A stretch of 53,032 nt of DNA from Spirochaetaceae bacterium (lineage in GTDB: Bacteria > Spirochaetota > Spirochaetia > SZUA-6 > Bin103), in NCBI GenBank assembly GCA_028818385.1, contig JAPPNY010000071.1:1-53032 (forward strand), given 5' to 3'. Every line of letters begins with the position of its first letter. Position 1 is the stretch's first letter. The translations under genes and the position numbers were made by a program. Shown piece after piece: positions 45,584-53,032 of the stretch. Below the pieces are notes generated by a model that was not told where the DNA came from, did no database searches, and saw nothing but the letters and a program-made list of their open reading frames with translations.

Positions 45584-45714
45584 CCAGCGCGACTCCCTGT
45601 ACCGCGGCGGTGGTAGGCGGTCAGCCTGTCCCGCGGGCCGGCCGTCGGTCAACCGCGCGTCGCGCGCGGCCGGCTCCTTGACATCCGCGGGCGCGGGCCG
45701 CTCCGGTAGTACCC

Positions 45715-46899
45715 ATGGCTGAACCCCTGAGCGACGGCGCCCGGGACGACCGCCGGCCGGCCGAGGGCCGCTCGGCGACCTGGCTGGAGCTGTTCTTCGA
45801 CCTGATCTTCGTCATCAACATCGCCGGGCTGACCCACCACCTGGTGGCTCATCCCGACCTGAGCACGCTGGGACAGGTGACGGCGCTGTACCTGCCGCTG
45901 TTCCTGGTGTGGGCCGGCCACACCACCTACGCCACGCGGTTCGACGACGGCAGCGTCCTGCAGACGCTCCTCACACTGCTGTTGATGTTCACCCTGGCAG
46001 GCTCCGCGCTCTACGTGCAATCCGGACTGGACGAGCACGCCGCATCCTTCACCCGCACGCAGCTCGGCGCGCGCGTCGTGCTGGTGCTGCTCTATCTGGA
46101 AGCGCACGTGCGGGTGCCCGCCGCACGCCGCTTCACGTGGTTTCTCATGATCGGCTTCGCCGTGTCGGCGATGGCCTGGGGAGCACTGGAGTTGACCCCG
46201 GAGGCGTGGCAGCGGCCTCTCTACCTGGCAGCCGTCGGCGCCGAATTGCTGGCGCCCCTGCTGGCCGTGTCCGGCCTCGGTCGCTGGCCGGCGAACCCGT
46301 CCCATCTCCCGGAACGGCTGGGCCTGTTCACGATCATCGTCCTGGGCGAGGCGGTGCTGGGCGTGGTGGTCGGCGGCGTGCACGCGGAGGAAGCGCGGAT
46401 GGCGTTCGCGGTCGGCTTCGCCCTGCCGGTCGGCATCTGGTGGTTCTACTTCCGCCTGCTCGATCGCTCCGAGCTGCGAGGACGGGTCGGCGGCGGCCAG
46501 ATCCTTACCTACCTGCACCTGCCGATGACGCTGGCGGTGGTCGTGATGGCGGCGGCCGTGGAGGTGAGCCTGGCGGCGTTGGGCCACGTGGAGCCGGATG
46601 GCGCCGGCAGGCGCGTGCTGACGGGCCCGCGGATGCTGTTCGGCGGGCTGGCCGCGTGGCTGACCTGCTTCCTGGCGATGCGCGTCCACGTGGTGGGCAT
46701 CCGCCGACTGGGTGCTGCCGAGTGGACGACCGCCGGCGTCGTGGCCGCGCTGGCCGCTGGGGCGCTGCTGATCGGACCGGTGACGACGCTGGCGCTGTTC
46801 ATCTTCGCCGGGGGGCTGACCCTGGCGCTGGCCGCCCTGGGCTCGCTGCGCAAGGAGCTGCGGGAACGGCGCGCTGACAGGCGTCGACGCGCCACCTGA
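45715..46899 (+). CDS. ltrA: Low-temperature-requirement A (LtrA) family membrane protein
   Basis: A 394-residue polytopic membrane protein with about ten hydrophobic segments. It has the LtrA signature at the start (TWLELFFDLIFVINIAGLTH), HLPERLGLFTIIVLGEAVLG in the middle (family HxxERxxLxxIIxLGE), and a basic C-terminal tail. First described in Listeria as required for growth in the cold; the molecular function is unknown. Intact and monocistronic in appearance. Confidence 0.92.
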   Translation: MAEPLSDGARDDRRPAEGRSATWLELFFDLIFVINIAGLTHHLVAHPDLSTLGQVTALYLPLFLVWAGHTTYATRFDDGSVLQTLLTLLLMFTLAGSALYVQSGLDEHAASFTRTQLGARVVLVLLYLEAHVRVPAARRFTWFLMIGFAVSAMAWGALELTPEAWQRPLYLAAVGAELLAPLLAVSGLGRWPANPSHLPERLGLFTIIVLGEAVLGVVVGGVHAEEARMAFAVGFALPVGIWWFYFRLLDRSELRGRVGGGQILTYLHLPMTLAVVVMAAAVEVSLAALGHVEPDGAGRRVLTGPRMLFGGLAAWLTCFLAMRVHVVGIRRLGAAEWTTAGVVAALAAGALLIGPVTTLALFIFAGGLTLALAALGSLRKELRERRADRRRRAT

Positions 46900-47004
46900 C
46901 GGCGCAAGGGCGCCGAGTTGCAGGACCGCCCACGCGCGTCGGATCGCCGGTCATCGACGGTATGGCCTTGCCCGGTCGGCGCCGGCCGGACTACGTTGCC
47001 GCCC

Positions 47005-47534
47005 ATGAAGAGGTCGCCGATCGCCCTGTCACTGCGGCGTGTCCCGATGGCGATCCTGTACTTCGCCGCGATCATGCTGGCGCCCGCCGGCATCGCCGCC
47101 CAGTCGGCGGACGACGAGCGGGCGATCCGCGAGGTCCTGATGGCCTTGCCGGAGGCCTGGAATGCGCGCGACGCCGCCGCCTAGGTGGAGAACTTCACCC
47201 CGACAGCGGCTTCGTGAACATTCTGGGGATGCGGTTTCCCGATCGCGCCGCCAACGAACAGCGCCACGCTACGCTGTTCGCCACCATCTTCAGCGACAGC
47301 ACGCTCAGTGCGGAAGTGCTGCAGATCCGCTTCACCGACGCGGACACGGCCGTGGCCGAGGTGAGGTTCGAACTCATCGGGTACGCGGCGTTGCCGCCCG
47401 GCATCGGCGAGACGGAGCCGGGAAAGCTTGCGACGCGGCTGGTCGACGTCCTGCAGAAGACCGACGGCCACTGGCGGATCGTCTTCAGCCAGAATACGGC
47501 GATCGTACCGCTGCCGCCCGGACCGGGACCCTGA
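47005..47534 (+). pseudogene. SgcJ/EcaC-like (SnoaL/NTF2 fold) exported protein, nonsense plus frameshift
   Basis: The gene starts with a signal peptide (MAILYFAAIMLAPAGIAAQS within the first 35 residues), then DDERAIREVL and ALPEAWNARDAAA, the family opening. A TAG at 47182-47184 stands where the family has Trp (TGG), and the CCCC run at 47198-47201 is one base short. After adding a C the protein continues DSGFVNILGMRF and runs to IVFSQNTAIVPLPPGPGP at 47534. Two independent lesions within 20 bp suggest decay or poor sequence. Family members are small-ligand-binding or calcium/calmodulin-kinase-association-like domains of unknown function. Confidence 0.75.
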
Positions 47535-47537
47535 ACC

Positions 47538-48389
47538 ATGAACCTGATCAGCGCCTTCGCGGACGAGATCGACGACGATCCGGATGTCCAGATCCGGGAG
47601 CTCAAGCGGAACGGCGTCGGCAACATCGAGCTCCGTGGAGCCTGGGGCAGGAACGTGCTGGCGCTCCGCGCCGGCGAGGTCCAAGACATCAAGCGGCGAG
47701 CGGCGGACCACGGGATCGGCTTCTCCGCGGTCGGCTCGCCGCTCGGCAAGTTTCCGCTCACCGGCGACTTCCAGGAGCAGCTCGACGGCATGCGCCGCGC
47801 CCTGGAGTACGCCGAGATCCTGGAGGCGGCCTACATCCGCGTGTTCTCCTTCTATCCGCCCGAAGGCGAGAGTGCGGCGGCGCACCGCACCCAGGTCCTC
47901 GACTGGCTCGCCCGCCTGGTCGAAGTGGCGGCGGCGACGCCGACCAGGCTGGCGCACGAGAACGAACGGAACATCTACGGGGAGACCGGCGACCGCGTGC
48001 TGGATCTGCTCACGTCGATCCACTCGCCGTCGCTGGTCTGCGCCTTCGACTTCTCCAACTTCGTGCAGTGCGGCCAGCGGCCCTACCGGGACTGCTGGGG
48101 GAAGCTCAGGCCGTACCTGGGGTACTTCCACGTCAAGGACGCGCGGCCGGACGGTACCGTGGTCCCGGCCGGACAGGGCGCGGGCGACGTGGCGCGCATC
48201 CTGACCGAGGCGTTCGCGGACGGCTTCCGCGGCTACCTGACTCTGGAACCGCACCTGAAGCCGGCGCCGGGCCGCCCGCTCCAGTCCAAGGCTGACCGGT
48301 TCAGGATGGCGGCGCAGGCACTGCACGGACTGCTGGCGGACATACCCGGCAGCGATGCCGTCATCGGGGAGCGTTCGGACTCGCCCTGA
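47538..48389 (+). CDS. Sugar phosphate isomerase/epimerase (AP endonuclease family 2 TIM barrel)
   Basis: A 283-residue TIM-barrel protein. Metal-ligand positions are recognisable as HENE (RLAHENERNIYGE), DFSNF, HVKDAR and the final LEPHL. Such enzymes epimerise or isomerise keto-sugars and inositol derivatives. It starts three bases after the broken SgcJ-like gene. Next to a Gfo/Idh/MocA dehydrogenase it fits an inositol- or sugar-catabolic pair, though the two are on opposite strands. Confidence 0.9.
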   Translation: MNLISAFADEIDDDPDVQIRELKRNGVGNIELRGAWGRNVLALRAGEVQDIKRRAADHGIGFSAVGSPLGKFPLTGDFQEQLDGMRRALEYAEILEAAYIRVFSFYPPEGESAAAHRTQVLDWLARLVEVAAATPTRLAHENERNIYGETGDRVLDLLTSIHSPSLVCAFDFSNFVQCGQRPYRDCWGKLRPYLGYFHVKDARPDGTVVPAGQGAGDVARILTEAFADGFRGYLTLEPHLKPAPGRPLQSKADRFRMAAQALHGLLADIPGSDAVIGERSDSP

Positions 48390-48411
48390 TCGAGCCCTGA
48401 CCGGCCCGCCC

Positions 48412-49530
48412 TCAGGCGCCGGCGCCGGATCCCGCGCTTCGTTCCTGCAGCTTCTCGTAGAACAGGTCCTCGTCCGGCGGCACCGCCACCCAGTCGTCGA
48501 GCCACGCCGACAGGTGCATGGCGTTGGAGATCGACAGCCCGCGGATCCCCTCCTGGCCCGGAGCCAGCAGACAGGCGCCGTCCGTGATGGCCTCGACGAA
48601 GTTGCGCGTGATGCCGACGTGCCCGGTCGTCCGGCCCTCGACCGGGACCTCCGCCCGGGTGTACCCCGGTTGATCGGGCCCCGTCCGATGCTCGCGCCTG
48701 AACCGTGGCTCGGGCACGTCGAGCTTCCAGAACGTGAGCCGGCCGTCTTCGACCACGACCTTGCCGTTGTCGCCGGTCACCTCCAGGCGGTTCGAGCCGG
48801 GCGCGTCGCCCGTGGAGGTGACGAACACGCCCGTGGCGCCGTTCGGATACTCGATGAAGGCCGTGACGTCGTCCTCCGCCTCGATGTCGTGGTGCTTGCC
48901 GTAGTAGCAGAACGCCCGCAGGCGCGCAGGCATCCCGCAGCACCACTGCCACAGGTCGAGCTGGTGCGGCGCCTGGTTGATCAGCACGCCGCCGCCCTCG
49001 CCCGCCCAGGTGGCGCGCCAGTCGTCGCGATCGTAGTAGCTCTGCGGCCGGTACCAGGCGGTGATGACCCAGTTGGTGCGCTTGATCTCGCCCAGCTCGC
49101 CTCCTTCGACCATCTCCTTCAGCCTGCGATAGAGCGGATCGGTGCGCATCTGGTAGTTGATGGCGAAGACCTTGCCGCTGGCCGCCGCGGCCCGGTTCAT
49201 CTCCCCCACCTGCTTCGCGTACACCCCGGCCGGCTTCTCGGTCAGCACGTGCAGGCCGGCGGCGAAGCAGCGGATCGCGAGCGGCGGATGCTCGTAGTGG
49301 CGGGTGGCGACGATGACCGCGTCGGCCACGCCGGCGTTCAGGAAGGCGTCGAGGTCATCGAAGCACGCCGGCTCGGACGACAGATGCTCCCGAGCCCCGG
49401 CCAGCCGCTCCGGCCGGACGTCGCAGACCGCGGTGAGCGCGGCGCCGGCCACCTCCCCCACCAGGAGCGCGCGGGCGTGCCTGACCCCCATGCCGCCCAG
49501 GCCGACGACGCCGATCCGCACCGTGTCCAT
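48412..49530 (-). CDS. Gfo/Idh/MocA family oxidoreductase
   Basis: A 372-residue dehydrogenase with RIGVVGLGGMGVRHARAL at the N-terminus (NAD-binding glycines), the canonical TEKPAGVY motif with catalytic Lys, and INQAPHQLDLWQWCCG carrying the active-site Asp/His segment. It is the third member of the family in this window and closest to the textbook consensus. Convergent with the isomerase gene, 22 bp apart. Substrate unknown. Confidence 0.93.
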   Translation of the reverse strand: MDTVRIGVVGLGGMGVRHARALLVGEVAGAALTAVCDVRPERLAGAREHLSSEPACFDDLDAFLNAGVADAVIVATRHYEHPPLAIRCFAAGLHVLTEKPAGVYAKQVGEMNRAAAASGKVFAINYQMRTDPLYRRLKEMVEGGELGEIKRTNWVITAWYRPQSYYDRDDWRATWAGEGGGVLINQAPHQLDLWQWCCGMPARLRAFCYYGKHHDIEAEDDVTAFIEYPNGATGVFVTSTGDAPGSNRLEVTGDNGKVVVEDGRLTFWKLDVPEPRFRREHRTGPDQPGYTRAEVPVEGRTTGHVGITRNFVEAITDGACLLAPGQEGIRGLSISNAMHLSAWLDDWVAVPPDEDLFYEKLQERSAGSGAGA

Positions 49531-49549
49531 GCGTGCTGCGGCCGGCAGG

Positions 49550-50455
49550 CTATTTCTTGAACAGCGCGAACGCGAACCCGGGGGCGGGAGCGTCCATGTC
49601 GGTGCGCCCCTGCAGGTAGCGCTTGTCCGCCTCGTCCGGCGAGACGCTGTCCTCTTCCTGGAAGCCTACGCGCGCCATCTCCGCGTTCATCGCGTCGGGC
49701 GCGAAGGTCGAGATCATCGGCTCCCCGCGGCCGGCGACGAACTTCTCCAGCTTCTGCACGAACTCCATGCCCTCCGCCGGGACCAGGTCATGCGGATACT
49801 TGTAGTCGCAGACGATCCGGCTGCCGGGCGCGGCGAGCGAGGAGACGCGGTCGAGCGAATCGCTGATCGCCTCCCCGGTGAGGTAGTAGGTGACCCCCAG
49901 CCAGGAGAAGAACGTGGGCGTTTTGGCGTCGAAGCCGGCCTTGCGCAACTCCTCGTCCAGGTGGTCGGTCTCGAAGTTCACGGGCACCAGCACCAGGTTG
50001 TCGGGTACGCTGCCGTTGATGGCGACGAGGCGCTCGCGCTTCATGGCCTGCGAGGCCGGCTGGTCCACCTCGAAGATGCGCAGGCCGTCGGCCAGGTCCC
50101 CCTGGCGCAGGGAGAAGGAGTCGAGTCCGGCGCCCAGGATCACGTACTGGCGCACGCCGTCGGCGATCGCTTCGCGGAGCCGCTCCTCGGTGAAGCGGAC
50201 GCGCAGGATCGCCTCGGTGTGAATGGGCTTGAGCACTCCCAGCACCACGTCGGCGATCAGCCACTTGAGCCACCGCCGCTTGGCCACCTGCCGCCAGAAC
50301 GGCGTCACCATCTGCAGCGCGTAGGTGTCGGAGAACAGCGGCGGATCGTTCCAGATCAGGTGAGCCGCGCGGACCGCCGCCACCAGGATGGCGGTCGTGC
50401 TGGCCTTCGGTTTCTCGGCGTCGTCCTTCTTGCCTTTTGCCATGACGAATGCCAA
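49550..50455 (-). CDS. Class I SAM-dependent methyltransferase (LCM / TIGR00027 family)
   Basis: A 301-residue methyltransferase of the leucine-carboxymethyltransferase-like group: RQYVILGAGLDSFSLR (SAM-binding loop), IFEVDQPASQAMKRERL with the acidic ribose ligand, and TFFSWLGVTYYLTGEAI. Members methylate small-molecule or polyketide substrates; the target is unknown. Two starts four codons apart (50455 and 50443) are equally possible since neither has a ribosome site. Intact. Confidence 0.9.
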   Translation of the reverse strand: MAFVMAKGKKDDAEKPKASTTAILVAAVRAAHLIWNDPPLFSDTYALQMVTPFWRQVAKRRWLKWLIADVVLGVLKPIHTEAILRVRFTEERLREAIADGVRQYVILGAGLDSFSLRQGDLADGLRIFEVDQPASQAMKRERLVAINGSVPDNLVLVPVNFETDHLDEELRKAGFDAKTPTFFSWLGVTYYLTGEAISDSLDRVSSLAAPGSRIVCDYKYPHDLVPAEGMEFVQKLEKFVAGRGEPMISTFAPDAMNAEMARVGFQEEDSVSPDEADKRYLQGRTDMDAPAPGFAFALFKK

Positions 50456-50532
50456 TCAGAACCCGAATCTCAAGTCCGTGTCCAAGGCCGGCGCGCGCCG
50501 GGCTCTCGATGGGGACCCCGCCGCCCTGCCGG

Positions 50533-52090
50533 TCAGGCGCGCTCCACGGCGAACGCGTGCAGGTTGCGGGCGACCTTGCTGAACTCCGCGGCTATCAGGT
50601 AGATCGGCCCGCCCAGGCCTCGGTACTTGTCCGCGTAGCGCTTCGCCCGGAGCTGCGCCATCGCCGTCCCGGTCGCCGCCAGCTCCACCACCTTGAACTC
50701 GAACAGGTACACGGCGTCGTTGAACGGCACCGCCATGTCCAGCCGCCCGCGGCTGCTCGAATCCTCCACCCGGACGTCGAAACCCGACCCCGTGAAGTAC
50801 GAGTAGAACACGCTGGCGTAGTACCCCTCGTAAGCAGCGATGTCGTTGTTGGTGTGCCATTCGTAGGGGATGCCGGCATAGACCGACTGCAAGAGCACTT
50901 CGAGTCCGGCGAAGTCGTTGGCCTGCAGCACGTCGTAGAGCCGGGTGCGGTGCTCGGCCACGCGGTGCGAGTGCCCCAGCAGATGGTTGAGCAGGCTCGC
51001 GTTGAGGCTTTGGCGCACCTCGTGGTTGGGTTAGCCGAGCCGATAGTACGTGTCGCTGCCACGCCGCTCGGTGCGGCGGATCGTCAGGTAGCCGGTCTGG
51101 AACAGCAGCGCCTCCGGGGCGATGCGGTCGGCGTCGAACTCCGACAGCAGGTCGCCGCTGCTCAGCATGCCGTCCAGGTCGACGGAACGGACCCCGCGCC
51201 GGGCCAGGGTCTCGATCAGGAACGACGGCGTCGCGGTCTCGAACCACCAGGCGCCGAATCGCCGCCGACGGAACAGCAGGAGGATGTCGAACGGGTTGTA
51301 CACCTTCTCGGCGCCGAGCCAGCTATAGCCATTGTACCAGTGACGGATTTCGTCCCGATCCAGGCCGGGCAACTCCGCCGCGAACACGGTATCCAGATCC
51401 CCGTCCGTGTAGCCGCAGATACCCGAGTGCCCCGGCTCCAGGGTGATGTCGATGAGGGTTGTTGAGCTCGGAGAACACGCTGACCTTGGTGAATTTGCTC
51501 ACGCCCGTCAGGAAGCTGAAGTGGATGTCCGCGTCCGCAGACTTGATCGTGCCGTACAGGCCGCGCAGGTAGTCGCGGTTGGCGCGGGCGATCTCCGGCG
51601 TCTCCAGCGCGTCCAGAATCGGCTTGTCGTACTCGTCGACCAGCACGACGGCGCGCCGTCCCGCCTGCCGGTGCAGCCTTCGCAGCAGATCGCGGAAGCG
51701 CTCAGGCGCGGTGTCGTAGCGGGAGGCCACGCCGGCTTCTTCGGCGACGGCTTCCAGTTGCGCCATCGCGTTCGTGTGCAGATAACCGGCGTCCCTGAAG
51801 CTGCCGCTGCCGAAGTCCAGACGCACGACCGGGTGACGGACGCTCCAGTTCCACCGTCCGTGAATGTCCAGTCCCGCGAACAGCGGCTCGTTGCCTTCGA
51901 ACAGCTCCTTCAACGTGTCCACCAGCAGGCTCTTGCCGAAGCGCCTCGGACGCGACAGGAAGTAGTGCTTGCCCTCCTCGGTCAGGCGCCACACGTACTC
52001 GGTCTTGTCCACGTAGTAGCAGTTCCGCTCTCGCAGCTCGGCGAACGTCTGCATGCCGATGGGCAGCCGGCGCCTGGTCAGCTCAGCCAT
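50533..52090 (-). pseudogene. AAA-ATPase-like / PD-(D/E)XK nuclease-fold protein, broken in two places
   Basis: Members of this family (PF09820 AAA-ATPase_like plus PDDEXK_9) are abundant in many anaerobes and have no settled role. Visible are the P-loop region LSRPRRFGKSLLVDTL, Walker B VVLVDEYDKP, SFLTGVSKFTKVSVFSELNN, HWYNGYSWLG, and the C-terminal nuclease-like segment RGRLDMAVPFNDAVYLFEFK. An extra base in the GGG run 51456-51458 (plus strand) shifts the frame after ELNN. A TAA at 51031-51033 replaces what should be Tyr between YRLG and PNHEVRQSL. The parts otherwise fit into one protein of about 518 residues. Confidence 0.85.
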
Positions 52091-52096
52091 GTACGA

Positions 52097-52981
52097 TCAC
52101 ATTCCCCGCCGGTAGGCGGCGAGCAGCCGATCGAAGCGGCCGGTGCTGTCCTGCAGGCCGCCGGGCCGGTCGCGCGTGAGCCACAGGCGCCGGTAGTCGT
52201 CCACCAGCGGCGCGAGCTCCGCTTCCAGCGCCGCGCGCTCGGGCGCCGGCAGCGCGGCGTACTCGGCGTCGATGGTGCGGCGCGGCCACACCTCTGCGTC
52301 GCTCGAGAGCTCGCGCTTCGCCACCGCCGTGCCGTGCGTCCGGATGCGCGCCGCCCACAGGTGCAGCGCGTGGCGGTACAGGCCGGCGCCGTTGCGTAGC
52401 TCGGCGGCGATCGTCTCCGCGTCGGGCCGGTTCATGCGCGCCGCGGACAGCGGCGCCAGCACCTGTTCCAGGAACTCCCCGGCCATGCCGAGCGCCTCCT
52501 CGGGTAGCCCGGCGAGCTGCTCCAGAATCCCGGGCAGGCCGATGAGGATCCAGGCCGTCAGCGGCCCGTGCGAGCCGGCGAGGGCGTCATGGCAGCGCGA
52601 CACGTCGCCGAGCTCGCAGACCAGCCGGCCCATCACGCCGGCCGCGTCGCGGAAAGCGTGCGCGTCCAGCGCGGCCGGCAGGTCCAGGTCCGCGTTCGCC
52701 GCCGGGGCCCAGCTCATGGCCGCACCGTACGCATAGCCCGGGAACGCCACCGGCAGGTGCTGCCAGTGGCCGTTGTCGCCCCAGTGGGTGTTGAGCAGGC
52801 CGGCCGCGCCGTGGCGCACCGCGCTCTGGCCGGCGCGGCGGATGTTGGCCACCGAGGTAGCCGTGTTGCCGATGATCGTGCTCCAGCAGTTGATCCCCGG
52901 CGACAGGTAGAACGGAAGCCCCGCCTGAACGCACGTCTCCGCGTAGGTGTCGAACGGGGCGTCCGCCGAGTAGTTCTCCAT
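52097..52981 (-). CDS. C-terminal part of a GH20-like (hexosaminidase-type) glycosidase
   Basis: A 294-residue stretch resembling the last barrel strands and helical tail of GH20-type proteins: AGLPFYLSPGINCWSTIIGN, LNTHWGDNGHWQHLPVAFPG, AYGAAMSWAP. The protein should extend N-terminally, but an in-frame TAA stands 12 bases before ATG 52981 and the window ends 51 bases upstream. Either this is the truncated remainder of a broken gene or another point error. The stop is seven bases from the start of the neighbouring AAA gene. Family call moderate, gene boundaries poor. Confidence 0.6.
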   Translation of the reverse strand: MENYSADAPFDTYAETCVQAGLPFYLSPGINCWSTIIGNTATSVANIRRAGQSAVRHGAAGLLNTHWGDNGHWQHLPVAFPGYAYGAAMSWAPAANADLDLPAALDAHAFRDAAGVMGRLVCELGDVSRCHDALAGSHGPLTAWILIGLPGILEQLAGLPEEALGMAGEFLEQVLAPLSAARMNRPDAETIAAELRNGAGLYRHALHLWAARIRTHGTAVAKRELSSDAEVWPRRTIDAEYAALPAPERAALEAELAPLVDDYRRLWLTRDRPGGLQDSTGRFDRLLAAYRRGM

Positions 52982-53032
52982 GACCCCGGGTTATTCGCGC
53001 TCCAGCCCGAAAGTTGGCTGAATTGAGGATTC

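Noticed and set aside
45678..45683. TTGACA as -35 box for ltrA
   Set aside because: No acceptable -10 hexamer 16-18 bases downstream; the nearest TAGTAC is 23 bases away.

Overview
The window is a GC-rich stretch (mostly about 65-70 % GC by eye, lower in the first 9 kb and at about 28.2-29.9 kb) from a bacterium with an accessory-rich chromosome. No rRNA, tRNA or phylogenetic marker is visible, so the host can only be guessed. The solute-binding protein at 42078-43649 has a GTEEAA stretch just after its signal peptide, as I recall from uncultured marine or sponge-associated Spirochaetota. Together with the many Gfo/Idh/MocA dehydrogenases and LplB/YtcP-type sugar permeases this makes a high-GC spirochaete MAG my best guess, with low confidence; Planctomycetota, Armatimonadota and Chloroflexota are alternatives.

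Region 1 (1-10.2 kb) is a defence island. A type I restriction-modification operon is laid out hsdR-hsdS-AlbA/ATPase-hsdM, every junction being a 4-base ATGA overlap. It is followed 38 bp later by a SIR2-APAZ gene and a short prokaryotic Argonaute gene, i.e. a SPARSA-type (short pAgo / SIR2-APAZ) NAD-depleting defence system. Both SPARSA genes are broken as written: one extra C in a C4 run splits the SIR2 gene, and a missing internal piece plus a frame change splits the Argonaute. Behind it lie a chimeric scrap (a DUF4097-like 3' end joined to a fragment of an AlbA/ATPase gene) and a HigBA toxin-antitoxin pair.

Region 2 (10.2-27 kb) is mixed metabolism: a DUF4097-like exported protein, a parallel beta-helix protein, a two-domain isochorismatase-fold protein whose second domain has lost its catalytic Cys and Lys, a BNR-repeat protein, a class III aminotransferase, VapB with a VapC toxin fused in frame to phosphonoacetate hydrolase, an orphan ParD, a metallophosphoesterase, an oligopeptide-type ABC transporter without ATPases, a CRTAC/FG-GAP protein and a BrnT/CopG-type toxin-antitoxin pair. 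A strange run of C and G homopolymers with a degraded duplication (22.3-22.6 kb) separates the binding protein from its permeases.

Region 3 (27-53 kb) is dominated by carbohydrate use: a phytanoyl-CoA dioxygenase-family protein, an FAD oxidoreductase, three Gfo/Idh/MocA dehydrogenases, a minus-strand transporter operon (two LplB/YtcP-type permeases and a binding protein) ending in a strong hairpin terminator, and beyond that a minus-strand enzyme operon (esterase, beta-propeller-type protein, GH67-like glucuronidase-fold protein, TIM-barrel glycosidase-like protein). The picture is of import and trimming of acetylated, uronic-acid-bearing polysaccharide, with dehydrogenases and a TIM-barrel isomerase processing the sugars. 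LtrA, an LCM-type methyltransferase, and broken SgcJ-like and AAA/PD-(D/E)XK genes complete it.

A recurrent theme is broken reading frames: at least seven genes need a small indel or a sense-for-stop change to read through, several exactly at C or G homopolymers. Either the assembly has homopolymer errors or accessory genes here are decaying; raw reads would decide. I count five toxin-antitoxin loci, of which two have lost the toxin and one has its toxin fused to an enzyme.
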